Positions 25,957 to 35,933 are shown, counted from the first letter of the stretch. The stretch: DNA of 64,000 nucleotides from an uncultured Flavobacteriales bacterium (GCA_943787535.1 CALSMU010000013.1:179370-243369); one strand, 5' to 3'. The notes: generated by a model from the letters alone, not told the origin. A program made the numbers and translations.

Positions 25957-28191
25957 ATGAGTGTTGCCGCAACAAAAGAAGCTACTTTAGAACAAGCAAA
26001 AGAATTAGGCTTATTAGAATCTGAATTCGAACAGATAAAAGAGATAATGGGGCGTACGCCTAACTTTACAGAGATGAGTGTTTACTCAGTAATGTGGAGT
26101 GAACATTGTTCTTATAAAAATTCAATCCTTTGGCTAAAAACAATGCCAAAAGATGGTCCAAATATGTTGGTTAAGGCGGGTGAAGAAAATGCTGGGTTAG
26201 TAGATATTGGAGATGGTTTGGCTTGTTGCTTTAAAATTGAGTCACACAACCATCCGAGTGCATTAGAGCCTTATCAAGGAGCTGCAACCGGAGTTGGTGG
26301 TATTAATAGAGATATATTTACAATGGGAGCTAGACCTGTTGCACAATTAAACTCTTTGCGTTTTGGAGAGATTGATAGAGATCATACTAAATGGTTGGTG
26401 AAAGGCGTTACAAAAGGAATTGGGGATTACGGAAATGCTTTTGGTATTCCAATCGTAGGAGGCGAAGTTTTCTTTGACGAGAGCTATAATCAAAATCCAT
26501 TGGTAAATGCATTTTCAGCAGGAATTATGAATACTGGAGAAATGATATCAGCCACTGCATCTGGTGTTGGGAATCCTGTTTTTATTGTTGGTTCTGCTAC
26601 TGGAAAAGATGGTATTCACGGTGCTGCATTTGCTTCAAAAGATATTACTGAAGATTCGATGGATGATTTACCAGCTGTTCAGGTTGGAGATCCATTTCAA
26701 GAAAAATTATTATTAGAAGCTTCTTTAGAATTGGCAAAAACCGATGTTCTTAGAGGAATGCAAGACATGGGCGCAGCAGGAATTACTTGTTCTACTTGTG
26801 AAATGAGTGCTGCGGGAAAAGTAGGAATGAAAATCAATTTAGATTTGGTTCCAACGCGCCAGTCTGATATGAAAGATTGGGAGATTTTACTTTCTGAATC
26901 GCAAGAAAGAATGTTGGTTGTTGTTGAAAAAGGAAAAGAGGCTATAGTTAACGGTATTTTTGAAAAATGGGATTTGAATTGTGCCGAAATAGGTGTTGTC
27001 ACTGATGACGGAATGGTGGAGTTCTCAATGGGTGGAGAAGTTGTTGCGCATGTTAATGCTGATTCTTTAGTATTAGGGGGTGGAGCTCCACAGTATAAAA
27101 GAGATTATAAAGAACCAGCCTATTATGCAGAGTATCAAAAATTTAAAATGGAGGATGTTAAGCAACCTGAAGATTTGAAAGAGGTAGCACATTTTTTATT
27201 AACGCATCCAAATATTGCTTCTAAGCGCTGGGTTTACGAGCAATATGACAGTATGGTAGGAACTGCTAATATGAGTACTAACGCACCTTCTGATGCTGGT
27301 ATTGTAAACATTAAGGGAACGAATAAGGCTTTAGCAATGACAGTAGACTGTAATTCACGCTATGTGAACGCTGATCCTGAAGTTGGTTGTGCAATTGCTG
27401 TGTCTGAAGCAGCAAGGAATATTGTTTGTTCTGGTGGAGAACCATCAGCAATTACAAATTGTTTGAATTTTGGAAATCCATACAATCCCGAATCATACTG
27501 GCAATTTGTTGGGTCTGTTAAAGGAATGACAGCTGCGTGTAAGAAGTTTCAAACTCCGGTGACAGGAGGAAACGTCAGCTTTTATAATCAATCTATTATT
27601 GATGGGAAAGAAGTTCCTGTATTTCCAACACCAACAATCGGAATGTTAGGAATTTTGAATGACAAGTCAAAGAAGATGTCTTTGGATTTTAAACAAAAAG
27701 GAGATTTAATTTTCTTAATTGGAAATGTAACCGAAGATATTGCTAGTTCAGAATATGTATATAGTTATCATGGTATAAAGGCATCCCCAGCTCCTTATTT
27801 CAATTTACAAGAAGAATATGAAATGCAAGCAGCTGTTAAAGGATTGATAAGCGACAAGTTAATTTCGGCTGCGCATGATTGCGCTGATGGGGGGTTGTTT
27901 ATTACATTAACTGAAATGGGAATGCCAAATGGATTAGGCTTTGATATTGTATCTGATTCTGAAATCAGAGAGGATGCATATCTATTTGGTGAATCTCAAG
28001 GAAGGGTAGTGGTAACAGTTGATAATACAACTGAAGATGAGTTTTTGGATTACATGATCGAATGTGGTGTGCCTTTTACTTTAATAGGTCACGTAACTAA
28101 AGGTAAAATGGTGGTTGATGATACACATTTTGGATTTATTAACGAGGCTAAAGAACACTTTGACAATGCTTTAGAAGCAAGGTTGAGTTAG
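25957..28191 (+). CDS. purL: Phosphoribosylformylglycinamidine synthase subunit PurL
   Basis: The enzyme catalyses the fourth step of de novo purine synthesis, converting FGAR to FGAM with ATP and ammonia. At 744 residues it is the small PurL form, which needs separate PurQ and PurS subunits, neither of them in this window. Motifs are YSVMWSEHCSYKNS, IESHNHPSALEPYQGAATGVGGINRD, GGEVFFD, MQDMGAAGITCS, the second-half CSGGEPSAITNCLNFGNP and the PVTGGNVSFYNQ segment. It is followed by a strong bidirectional terminator. Confidence 0.97.
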   Translation: MSVAATKEATLEQAKELGLLESEFEQIKEIMGRTPNFTEMSVYSVMWSEHCSYKNSILWLKTMPKDGPNMLVKAGEENAGLVDIGDGLACCFKIESHNHPSALEPYQGAATGVGGINRDIFTMGARPVAQLNSLRFGEIDRDHTKWLVKGVTKGIGDYGNAFGIPIVGGEVFFDESYNQNPLVNAFSAGIMNTGEMISATASGVGNPVFIVGSATGKDGIHGAAFASKDITEDSMDDLPAVQVGDPFQEKLLLEASLELAKTDVLRGMQDMGAAGITCSTCEMSAAGKVGMKINLDLVPTRQSDMKDWEILLSESQERMLVVVEKGKEAIVNGIFEKWDLNCAEIGVVTDDGMVEFSMGGEVVAHVNADSLVLGGGAPQYKRDYKEPAYYAEYQKFKMEDVKQPEDLKEVAHFLLTHPNIASKRWVYEQYDSMVGTANMSTNAPSDAGIVNIKGTNKALAMTVDCNSRYVNADPEVGCAIAVSEAARNIVCSGGEPSAITNCLNFGNPYNPESYWQFVGSVKGMTAACKKFQTPVTGGNVSFYNQSIIDGKEVPVFPTPTIGMLGILNDKSKKMSLDFKQKGDLIFLIGNVTEDIASSEYVYSYHGIKASPAPYFNLQEEYEMQAAVKGLISDKLISAAHDCADGGLFITLTEMGMPNGLGFDIVSDSEIREDAYLFGESQGRVVVTVDNTTEDEFLDYMIECGVPFTLIGHVTKGKMVVDDTHFGFINEAKEHFDNALEARLS

Positions 28192-28213
28192 TGTTGTAAT
28201 AAACCTATATGGA

Positions 28214-28247
28214 AAAAAGGCTGATTCAATTGAATCAGCCTTTTTTT
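28214..28247. terminator. Bidirectional rho-independent terminator between purL and lgt
   Basis: AAAAAAGGCTGATTCA / TGAATCAGCCTTTTTTT is a near-perfect inverted repeat flanked by A and T runs. It can terminate both converging transcripts. Confidence 0.9.
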
Positions 28248-28284
28248 CTATCTTGTCATTAGCGAGCAAGTGTTGTATTATCCG

Positions 28285-29436
28285 CTAATCGAAATAACGC
28301 GGTTTTTTCCAAAGAATTCCATACCCAATAAAACTTGTTAAAATGAAAATAGTGGAAATAATCTGAGCCTGCGTAATTACTAAACCAAATAAGTTATACG
28401 TTTCATTGACACGAATTAATTCGATAGTGAAACGTTCTATTCCATTAAAGAAGAGGTAGCTAATAAAAATAAACCCCGTTAGTTTTATTTTCTTTCTTAA
28501 GTACATCAATAATCCAAAAATACCGAGGCAAAGGACGAACTCATAAATGGGGGTAGGGAAAACAGGAGTAGCTAATTTGTAGCAATAATCCGAATACATA
28601 CAATCTTGTATTCTAATTCCCTCGTTTATTACATTATTCGGGTAATCATAGCTCCAAATCCAATCAGGGAAAATTGACATTAAGTTGGGTTTAGCTGCAG
28701 TATTGTCAATTCCCCAATCTCCATCACCGCTAAAATGACAACCTAATCTTCCAATTCCATATGCAACTATTAATGCAGGTGAAACAGCATCTAACATATG
28801 AAATACATGCAGTTTTTGCTTACGGATGTAGATTATACAAGCCACGGAAGCAGCTATTAAGCCACCGTAAATTGTTAGTCCACTAAATGGATCATGAAGA
28901 AAGTCTGAAAGTGGAACAGGATCTTCCAGCCAAGCGAAAACTTTAGCTCCTAAAAAACCAAAAACTAATGCTAATAATGTAATGCTACTAACATGTTGGT
29001 GGGGTTTTACTTCTTTCTCAAGTTTTATTGGTTCTGGTAATTTTTGTTTTTCAGATTGGTAATAATTCTGGCCTGCAATTCCCAAACCCAATACAATTCC
29101 ACCAAAAAGACTTCCTTCCCAGGAGAGGATATAATGTTGGAAATCATTCAAAACAGTTGAATTGTAGAAGGGGTAAAGGAATTTAAACCCAATAATAAAC
29201 CCAACCACAAATAGGATCAGTAATTCTAGTATGGAAGCTTTTTTACCTGCAATATCTATGCATAATTTGCCATGAAGTAATCCTTCTTTTTCTTTACGAA
29301 TTATCTCTTTCCTGAATAGGAATGCAGCGCATAAAAAAGCAAGTGCTACAAGAAAACCAAAGGAGTTGATAGGCTTCAAAAATATCCAATCTACTCCGAA
29401 TAAGTCTTTAAACAAATGAAATAGAGTAGGGTACAT
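28285..29436 (-). CDS. lgt: Prolipoprotein diacylglyceryl transferase
   Basis: Lgt attaches diacylglycerol to the lipobox Cys of prelipoproteins at the inner membrane; the window encodes several such substrates. The signature YGIGRLGCHFSGDGDWG (the GRxGxFxxG-type motif) and the C-terminal FNGIERFTIELIRVNE are clear. The 383-residue length exceeds the usual ~280. The extra part is a long central loop, including SEKQKLPEPIKLEKEVKPHQH at about residues 130-150, in keeping with longer Lgt forms in Bacteroidota. It overlaps the mtaB stop by one base, so the two are translationally coupled. Confidence 0.92.
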   Translation of the reverse strand: MYPTLFHLFKDLFGVDWIFLKPINSFGFLVALAFLCAAFLFRKEIIRKEKEGLLHGKLCIDIAGKKASILELLILFVVGFIIGFKFLYPFYNSTVLNDFQHYILSWEGSLFGGIVLGLGIAGQNYYQSEKQKLPEPIKLEKEVKPHQHVSSITLLALVFGFLGAKVFAWLEDPVPLSDFLHDPFSGLTIYGGLIAASVACIIYIRKQKLHVFHMLDAVSPALIVAYGIGRLGCHFSGDGDWGIDNTAAKPNLMSIFPDWIWSYDYPNNVINEGIRIQDCMYSDYCYKLATPVFPTPIYEFVLCLGIFGLLMYLRKKIKLTGFIFISYLFFNGIERFTIELIRVNETYNLFGLVITQAQIISTIFILTSFIGYGILWKKPRYFD

Positions 29437-30770
29437 TAGCCGTTTATTCTGGTAACGGTTTCTAATTTTTCTTCAACAAATTCAATTTTCATTGTTCCAT
29501 CTTTATCCAATTCGGTCATCTTAACCTTTGCAGATTGATTTACCATTAGAGGATTGAACACTGTTTTAACCTTTACATAGTTGTTGGTGAATCCGAACAT
29601 TAGTCCATTGTCTTCAGAACCTTCAAATACAACTTTTTCTTCAAGGCTAACATTCGCTTCGTAAAATGCTCTTTTCTTTTTCTCACTCAAAATTCGAAGC
29701 ATGTTACTTCTTGCTTTTCTCACATCTTTTGGTACCACTCCTTCCATTCGTAGAGCAGTGGTATTGTCTCTTTCTGAGTAAGTAAATACATGTAAATACG
29801 AAACTGGGAGTTCGTTTAAAAAGTTATATGTTTTCATGAACTCTTCATCCGTCTCACCCGGGTAACCTACAATTACATCAACACCAATGCAAGCATCTGG
29901 CATTAGTTCTTTTATTTTTTCTACGCGCGAAACATATAAAGATGATGCATATCTTCTTCGCATGCTTTTCAGTAAAACATCCGAACCACTCTGAAGAGGA
30001 ATGTGGAAATGGGGTGCAAAACGTTTAGATTGAGAGACGAACTCTATTATTTCGTTACTCAATAAATTAGGCTCGATGGATGATATTCGGAATCGTTCTA
30101 CATCCTCAAGCTTATCCAATTCTTGGATTAAGGCAAAAAAGTTCTCATCCGTTCCATAGCCAAAATCACCTATGTTCACTCCAGTTAAAACAATTTCTTT
30201 AACATCTGTTTTAGCCAATTCTTTTGCTTTTGCAATAGTATCTTCTATGGATGCATTACGACCTCTACCTCTTGCTAGCGGTATAGTGCAAAACGAACAG
30301 AAGTAATTGCAGCCATCTTGTATCTTTAAAAAAGAGCGTGTTCTATCGGTTGTACTAAATCCTGGAACAAACTCTTTGGTTTCTTTAATTTCGTTGGATA
30401 GTATTTGCGTGTCTTGACGCTTGTGCAAGTCATTCAGGTAGTCTCCAACTTTAAATTTCTCATTGGCTCCTAATACCAAGTCAACACCTTTAATGTTCGC
30501 AATTTCTTGCGGTTTTAACTGAGCGTAACACCCTATTACAACTACAAATGCTTCGGGGTTGTAGTTCAGTGCTTTTCGGACAATGTTTCTACATTTCTTA
30601 TTAGCACTTTCCGTAACGGAGCACGTGTTGATTACATAAACATCTGCGCCAGAATCAAATTCTACTTTCGCATAACCACTATTTGTAAGTGATTGGGCAA
30701 TTGTGCTCGTTTCGGAAAAGTTGAGTTTACAACCTAGAGTGTAATATGCAGCGGTACCGTATTGATTCAC
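29436..30770 (-). CDS. mtaB: tRNA (N6-L-threonylcarbamoyladenosine(37)-C(2))-methylthiotransferase MtaB
   Basis: A radical-SAM methylthiotransferase that makes ms2t6A at position 37 of ANN-decoding tRNAs. It has the N-terminal UPF0004 domain with Cys at YTLGCKLN, NTCSVTESA and VIGCYAQ. The radical-SAM CxxxCxxC is IQDGCNYFCSFCTIPLARGR, and a C-terminal TRAM-like domain follows. At 444 residues it is normal for MtaB rather than MiaB. The start codon is GTG (reverse of cac at 30768-30770), immediately downstream of a -7 element. Confidence 0.95.
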   Translation of the reverse strand: MNQYGTAAYYTLGCKLNFSETSTIAQSLTNSGYAKVEFDSGADVYVINTCSVTESANKKCRNIVRKALNYNPEAFVVVIGCYAQLKPQEIANIKGVDLVLGANEKFKVGDYLNDLHKRQDTQILSNEIKETKEFVPGFSTTDRTRSFLKIQDGCNYFCSFCTIPLARGRGRNASIEDTIAKAKELAKTDVKEIVLTGVNIGDFGYGTDENFFALIQELDKLEDVERFRISSIEPNLLSNEIIEFVSQSKRFAPHFHIPLQSGSDVLLKSMRRRYASSLYVSRVEKIKELMPDACIGVDVIVGYPGETDEEFMKTYNFLNELPVSYLHVFTYSERDNTTALRMEGVVPKDVRKARSNMLRILSEKKKRAFYEANVSLEEKVVFEGSEDNGLMFGFTNNYVKVKTVFNPLMVNQSAKVKMTELDKDGTMKIEFVEEKLETVTRING

Positions 30771-30774
30771 GGTA

Positions 30775-30782
30775 CAAAGGTA
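30775..30782 (-). promoter_or_regulatory. Putative -7 promoter element abutting the mtaB start
   Basis: Minus-strand TACCTTTG fits TAnnTTTG and ends 4 bases before the GTG start, implying a leaderless or near-leaderless mRNA. The remaining ~270 bases before the next gene show no other feature I recognise. Confidence 0.5.
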
Positions 30783-31053
30783 ATTGATTTTTTTGTTTTA
30801 AGGATTAGAATTTAATTGTCCGCCGTGTGAGTAGGTAAAAACTATCTACCAAAAAAAGTCTTTTATAACACAACCATTTTTTGATATTTACGTTCTTTTA
30901 TCATGGGATTTACAATTACCTACATACCATAAAGTCACTACATGGGCTTATATATGTAAGTTAGTCTATCCTAAAAGTTTGCTGCGATATTTTTGGAGGT
31001 CTCACGGGGTCTGTAAACCGCAGTGATACAGAGATATTAGCTATGACAAGAAA

Positions 31054-34000
31054 ATGAATAGGAGTTGTATTTTATTTTTGATTCTATTATCGAGCTTTTC
31101 TAGCTTCGTGCATTCTCAGACTCTTATAATAAACGAAGTCTCTAACGGTCCCTCTGGTAGTCAAGAATACGTAGAGTTTGTGGTGGTTGATACAAGTGCA
31201 ATATATGATTGTACTGGTTCAGCGCCTCCGTGTGTTGATATTCGTGGTTGGATATACGATGATAACAGTGGTTACCATGGAACATCTGGAATTGCATCTG
31301 GTTGTGCTCGTTTTACAAATGATCCTTTATGGTCTTGCGTTCCTGTTGGAACAATCATTTTACTTTACAACGGATTAGATCCAAACCCTGATATTCCAGC
31401 TGATGATGTTAGTTTATTGGATGGAAATTGTGTGCTTTCAGTTTCTTTAGAAAACCCACAGTTTTTTGAGTTTACAGAAACAACTCCGGGTGACATTGTT
31501 TGCAGTTACCCCGCAACTGGATGGGGAACGGATCCATCTCCGAATTGGTCGAATGTTGCAATGGCAAATGGTGGAGATTGTGCAAGGCTTGTTGATTTAA
31601 ATGGATGTGAAGTGTTTTCACTTTGCTATGGTGCTGCGAATCTGAATACAATGATTTATTTTACAGGAGTTGGAAATGATGATGTATGGTTTTTTAATGG
31701 CGGCGATCCAGCTGTGCAAGCAAACTGGAGTGAAGGGTGTGCTGGAGATATTGCTGTTTGTGGGTCGAATGATCAAACTCCGGGAGCGCCGAATAATATT
31801 GCAAATGCTGACTTTATTGGGCAGTTTAATAATAATTGTTCGGCAATACCTCCTCTAGTTGTTACTTCAACATCAATTGATGCTGGTTGTGGTTGTACAG
31901 GAACTGCTAGTATTACAGCGAGTGGTTCCATACCTGGATATACATACGAATGGTATGATATTGCTTGGCTGACTACTGGACAAACTAACGATATAGCGAC
32001 TAACTTATGTGCTGGAACTTATTACGGTATTGCTACTTCATCTATTGGTTGTGAAGATACAGTAACAGTTGTAATAAATTCTTCAGGAAGCATGACTTCT
32101 AGTAACGTTAATACTAATCCTTTGTGCTTTGGGTCATGTAATGGGACTGCCACAATCACACCCGCAGGAGGTGCAATACCTTATACTTATATTTGGAGCG
32201 GAAGTGCTAGTACTTCTGATTTTGCCAATGATTTGTGTACAGGATTTCATTCGGTTACTATTACCGATAATTTAGGGTGTGTTATTACGGATACCTTCTC
32301 GCTTTTTGAACCACCGGAACTTACTTTGGCAACAACTTTTGCAAGTCCTTTGTGTTTTGAAAGCTCAGATGGAAGTATTACGCTCACAGTTACTGGAGGT
32401 TCCGCAAATTACTCGTATTTATGGGACGATATTGGAGCTTCAATAACGCAGGATATATCAGGAATTCCAAGTGGAACTTATACTGTAGATGTAACTGATG
32501 CTAATAATTGTGTAGAAACTATTCAGACCGTTGTAACAGCTCCATTGCAGTTGACTCTCAATACTTTAACGGATTCAGTCTCGTGCAGTGGGTTGTGTGA
32601 TGGAGAAATTTCCGCGGCAATAACCGGTGGGGGCACTAGTCCTTTTCAATTTAGTTTAGATAATGTAAATTTTAATGGTTCCGGAAATTTTGGATCACTA
32701 TGCGAAGGTGTTTACTCCGTTTATATTTTGGATAATCAAGCATGTTTGGATTCGATTATTGTTGAAGTATTTGCTCAATCTGTTCTTGCTGATGCTTCTA
32801 TTGGCCCGGTTGTTAATCTATGCGAAAACATCTCTCCGGTGCAATTATTTGCTGCTGATCCCGGAGGTACTTGGTCCGGAACGGGTATTTCTAATAGTGC
32901 TTTAGGTATTTTCGACCCTGCGCTTGCTTCTTCAGGAATTCATCAAATTATCTATACTATTCCGGGTGTTTGCGGCGATGCTGACACTGTTTTAATTGAA
33001 GTTATACCAGCTGACAACGTTTTAATTACTGCAGTGGCTGATGTTTGTGAAGATGCCCCTAGTTTTAATCTCTCTGTGCAAAGTGGTGGAGGTTCATGGT
33101 TTGGAACTGGCATTACAAATAGTTTAACAGGTGAATTTTCTCCAGCGGTTTCTGGAGTTGGTTCTTTCATGGTTTATTATTCTACGAATGGAGTTTGTCC
33201 GCAAACTGATTCTGTAGAACAAGTGGTATGGTCTAATGATATTCCTATTATAGGTGTTGTTGAATCAATGTGTTTAAACGATGCACCTATTAATTTATCA
33301 GCCAATTTACAGGGAGGTACTTGGTCTGGATTGGGAATAACAGATCCAATTTTAGGAACATTCGATCCTTCGGTTGCTGGCTCAGGAAGCCATATAGTGA
33401 CGTACAGTTTAAATTCATTATGTGGTGGAAGTGATGTTATAATAATAATTGTAAATGGATCTCAGCCAGGCAATATTGTTCTTAGCAACGTAGTCGGATG
33501 TGTACCTTTAACAGTAAATTTTTCCAGTACCATTGCTGGAAATAATCAGAGCTGTTTGTGGGATTTAGGGAATGGAACTCAATTGAGTAATTGTAATCCC
33601 TTTGATTATACGTTTACAGAGCAAGGTTGTTATGATGTTTCTTTAACGATAGTAGATTCTATGGGCTGTGTTTCTATTATTTCGGCAGCATCACAAGTTT
33701 GTACTAATCAAAGTCCTGCTGCGGATTTTTCTTATTTGCCTTCAGAAGTTCTAGTTTATGATGCATTTGTGCAGTTTACAAATGAGAGTTCAAATGCAAG
33801 CAATTATGAATGGTTTTTTGATGATAACTTGATTGGCTCAGATGTAGATTTTTCCTATGATTTTGAAAATAATGGTGTTGGTGTATATCCTATTTGTTTG
33901 GTTGCCGAAAATACTTTAGGTTGTCAGGATACAATTTGTCAAGAAGTTAATGTGATAGCAGATTTTTCAATATATGTTCCCAATGCCTTTTCTCCGGATG

Positions 34001-34245
34001 GAGATGGAAATAATGAATATTTTTTCCCTGTACTTAATGGACCATTTCCTGAGGATTTCACGTTGTATGTTTTTGATAGATGGGGTGCGCTTATTTTTGT
34101 TACAAATGATCACCTTGCCAAATGGGATGGTTCTTTTCGCGGTAGGGCAGTACAACAAGATGTTTATGTTTGGAAAATTTCATACAGAGAAGCCGGTAAT
34201 GATGAGGAAAATGTTATTGGAGGTCACGTAAGCTTGATAAGGTAA
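31054..34245 (+). CDS. Large T9SS-exported adhesin with SprB-type repeats, PKD domains and CHU_C domain
   Basis: A 1063-residue surface protein with a signal peptide (LILLSSFSSFVHSQ). Residues ~24-250 form a lamin-tail-like domain (LIINEVSNGPSGSQEYVEFV). About four SprB-type repeats follow, each with a PLCFGSCNGTATIT-like start and a GTYxVxVTDxxxC end. Then come three shorter repeats with the core GGTWSGTGI and FDPxxAGSGxHxxxY, and two PKD-like domains (CVPLTVNFSS; AADFSYLPSEV). The C-terminus is a gliding-motility-associated CHU_C (T9SS type B) domain: YVPNAFSPDGDGNNEYFFP, FDRWGALIF. Likely roles are adhesion or gliding on surfaces; the SprB comparison is by repeat type. No SprF-type gene is adjacent to this copy. 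Confidence 0.93.
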   Translation: MNRSCILFLILLSSFSSFVHSQTLIINEVSNGPSGSQEYVEFVVVDTSAIYDCTGSAPPCVDIRGWIYDDNSGYHGTSGIASGCARFTNDPLWSCVPVGTIILLYNGLDPNPDIPADDVSLLDGNCVLSVSLENPQFFEFTETTPGDIVCSYPATGWGTDPSPNWSNVAMANGGDCARLVDLNGCEVFSLCYGAANLNTMIYFTGVGNDDVWFFNGGDPAVQANWSEGCAGDIAVCGSNDQTPGAPNNIANADFIGQFNNNCSAIPPLVVTSTSIDAGCGCTGTASITASGSIPGYTYEWYDIAWLTTGQTNDIATNLCAGTYYGIATSSIGCEDTVTVVINSSGSMTSSNVNTNPLCFGSCNGTATITPAGGAIPYTYIWSGSASTSDFANDLCTGFHSVTITDNLGCVITDTFSLFEPPELTLATTFASPLCFESSDGSITLTVTGGSANYSYLWDDIGASITQDISGIPSGTYTVDVTDANNCVETIQTVVTAPLQLTLNTLTDSVSCSGLCDGEISAAITGGGTSPFQFSLDNVNFNGSGNFGSLCEGVYSVYILDNQACLDSIIVEVFAQSVLADASIGPVVNLCENISPVQLFAADPGGTWSGTGISNSALGIFDPALASSGIHQIIYTIPGVCGDADTVLIEVIPADNVLITAVADVCEDAPSFNLSVQSGGGSWFGTGITNSLTGEFSPAVSGVGSFMVYYSTNGVCPQTDSVEQVVWSNDIPIIGVVESMCLNDAPINLSANLQGGTWSGLGITDPILGTFDPSVAGSGSHIVTYSLNSLCGGSDVIIIIVNGSQPGNIVLSNVVGCVPLTVNFSSTIAGNNQSCLWDLGNGTQLSNCNPFDYTFTEQGCYDVSLTIVDSMGCVSIISAASQVCTNQSPAADFSYLPSEVLVYDAFVQFTNESSNASNYEWFFDDNLIGSDVDFSYDFENNGVGVYPICLVAENTLGCQDTICQEVNVIADFSIYVPNAFSPDGDGNNEYFFPVLNGPFPEDFTLYVFDRWGALIFVTNDHLAKWDGSFRGRAVQQDVYVWKISYREAGNDEENVIGGHVSLIR

Positions 34246-34270
34246 TTAGGTTAACATTGTATTTATAGTT

Positions 34271-34278
34271 TATCTTTG
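34271..34278 (+). promoter_or_regulatory. Putative -7 promoter element abutting trmD
   Basis: TATCTTTG matches TAnnTTTG and ends 4 bases before the ATG of trmD, predicting a leaderless transcript. Confidence 0.5.
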
Positions 34279-34282
34279 CACT

Positions 34283-34957
34283 ATGAGAATTGATATTATC
34301 AGCGCTGTTCCATCCTTATTAACAAGCCCATTTTCGGATTCAATTTTGAAAAGAGCCCAAAACAAAGGTTTAGTTGAAGTAGTTGTTCATGATTTGAGGG
34401 ATTATACGACTAATAAACATAAAAAAATAGATGATTATGCTTTTGGCGGAGGTGCCGGAATGGTAATGACTATTCAGCCAATTGATGCATGTATTACTGA
34501 ATTGAAAAGCCAAAGAGTTTATGATGAAGTAATTTATATGACACCAGATGGCGAAAAATTAAATCAACAGATTTGTAATAAATTATCATCCTTAACAAAC
34601 ATAATTGTTTTGTGTGGTCATTACAAAGGGATCGATGAGAGGGTACGGGAAATGTTTATTACAAGAGAGATTTCTATTGGGGACTATGTTCTTTCGGGAG
34701 GAGAGTTAGGTGCAGCAGTTCTTGCAGATAGCATTATTCGTTTGATCCCAGGGGTTTTAAATGATGAAACTTCAGCCTTAACAGATTCATTTCAAGATGA
34801 TTTATTATCCCCTCCAATATATACTAGACCAGCAGATTATAATGGAGAGAAAGTGCCAGAAATACTTACTTCTGGAAATGAGAGAGCTATTGAAGAATGG
34901 AGAATGCAACAAGCTATTGAACGAACAAAAAAACGCAGGCCTGATTTATTAGATTAA
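34283..34957 (+). CDS. trmD: tRNA (guanine(37)-N1)-methyltransferase
   Basis: A SPOUT-family (knotted) methyltransferase that methylates G37 in tRNAs next to a G36 anticodon, preventing +1 frameshifts. It begins [17 protein letters not shown] and carries [25 protein letters not shown] and the AdoMet-loop motif [14 protein letters not shown], with [11 protein letters not shown] at the end. The 224 residues are normal. rplS follows after 82 bases, preserving the common trmD-rplS pair; rpsP and rimM, often upstream, are absent here. Confidence 0.97.
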   Translation: MRIDIISAVPSLLTSPFSDSILKRAQNKGLVEVVVHDLRDYTTNKHKKIDDYAFGGGAGMVMTIQPIDACITELKSQRVYDEVIYMTPDGEKLNQQICNKLSSLTNIIVLCGHYKGIDERVREMFITREISIGDYVLSGGELGAAVLADSIIRLIPGVLNDETSALTDSFQDDLLSPPIYTRPADYNGEKVPEILTSGNERAIEEWRMQQAIERTKKRRPDLLD

Positions 34958-35039
34958 ATAATCTTGCATATGGTGTTGTATATAAATAATTATTCGTAAC
35001 ATTGCAGCCCGAAATTGAGGAAGAACAAACACATAAGTA

Positions 35040-35396
35040 ATGGATATTATTAAAGAAATAGAGAACGAAATTAACGAAATGAAAGATTGGCCAAAGTTTA
35101 GTGCTGGTGATACGTTAGTCGTTACATATAAGATTAAAGAGGGAGATAAAGAAAGATTACAGTCTTTTCAAGGTGTAGTTCTTCAAAGAAGAGGTGAAGG
35201 TGTTAACGAGACATTTACAATTCGTAAAATGTCAGGTAATACTGCAGTTGAAAGAATTTTCCCAATTGCTTCTCCATTTTTGGAAGAAATTAAAATTGTC
35301 AAGAAAGGTGCTGTTCGTAGATCACGTATCTTTTATCTGAGAAATAGAAGAGGTAAGTCTGCTAGAATTAAAGAAAAGAGAGTTTTTTCATCGTAA
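35040..35396 (+). CDS. rplS: 50S ribosomal protein L19
   Basis: A 118-residue large-subunit ribosomal protein at the subunit interface. It has the conserved F-x-A-G-D-T-L-V-V core (KFSAGDTLVVTYKIKEGDKERLQSFQGVV), FTIRKMSGNTAVERIFPIASP and the basic end VRRSRIFYLRNRRGKSARIKE. It is downstream of trmD and followed by a strong terminator. Confidence 0.98.
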   Translation: MDIIKEIENEINEMKDWPKFSAGDTLVVTYKIKEGDKERLQSFQGVVLQRRGEGVNETFTIRKMSGNTAVERIFPIASPFLEEIKIVKKGAVRRSRIFYLRNRRGKSARIKEKRVFSS

Positions 35397-35419
35397 GAAA
35401 TTTTTATTGGAATATTTTA

Positions 35420-35447
35420 AAAGCACCAATTAGTGGTGCTTTTTTTG
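35420..35447 (+). terminator. Rho-independent terminator after rplS
   Basis: AAAGCACCA / TGGTGCTTT with a short loop, then a T run, starting about 24 bases after the rplS stop. Confidence 0.9.
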
Positions 35448-35502
35448 TTATGAATAATAAACAAATATTTTACCTAAAAAGTTTTTGGTTGTTTATTACT
35501 TC

Positions 35503-35510
35503 TATTTTTG
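35503..35510 (+). promoter_or_regulatory. Putative -7 promoter element for the copper-type locus
   Basis: TATTTTTG matches TAnnTTTG, ending 4 bases before the GTG at 35515. A TTTG at 35484 lies 15 bases upstream, a little closer than usual for a -33 box. Confidence 0.45.
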
Positions 35511-35514
35511 TAGC

Positions 35515-35901
35515 GTGAGATACCCCTTTTTTATAAGTATTTACTTTTTTATAACTGTGTTGTTTTCGGGTACATTTTGGCAAACTTTTATTGTCTTTGA
35601 TTTTCTATTTCATCAAGAAGAGATTATTAGTGAAAAGTGCATTAATAAGGATAGACCAGAAATGCATTGTCATGGAGCATGTTATTTGAATAAACAATTA
35701 GCTATAGTTGAGATTTCGGTACCTCCTGGTGAGAAAGTTTCAACTGTATCGCTTGACTTTTGGTTACTTTCTTACCAAGATAAATATCAAGTCAGGTTCA
35801 TGGGAGATCTTGAAGTGAATTTACAGGTTATGAATAATTCAAAAAAAGACTTGGCTTTGGGCCAGTTATCCGATATTTTCCATCCACCGCAATTTATTTA
35901 A
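35515..35901 (+). CDS. Small membrane-anchored Cys/His-motif protein, first gene of the MbnP/MbnH-type locus
   Basis: I chose the GTG at 35515 (reading VRYPFFISIYFF) over the upstream ATG at 35485, because that ATG would lie inside the promoter-like region. The product is about 128 residues. An N-terminal hydrophobic signal anchor is followed by HQEEIISEKCINKDRPEMHC and HGACYLNKQL. The cluster C-x9-HCHGxC could bind a metal such as copper. Similar short proteins with a KCxNKxxPxMxCxGxCYL motif occur in Bacteroidota; I know of no assigned function. The next gene begins 32 bases downstream, so it is probably the promoter-proximal gene of an operon with the beta-barrel, MbnP-like and di-heme peroxidase genes. 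Confidence 0.7.
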   Translation: MRYPFFISIYFFITVLFSGTFWQTFIVFDFLFHQEEIISEKCINKDRPEMHCHGACYLNKQLAIVEISVPPGEKVSTVSLDFWLLSYQDKYQVRFMGDLEVNLQVMNNSKKDLALGQLSDIFHPPQFI

Positions 35902-35933
35902 GTACCTAAATATTAATTAAATAAATTTGATAA

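Noticed and set aside
30783-31053. Possible structured leader or riboswitch before the SprB-repeat adhesin
   Set aside because: I found only a weak inverted repeat and no match to a riboswitch core I know.
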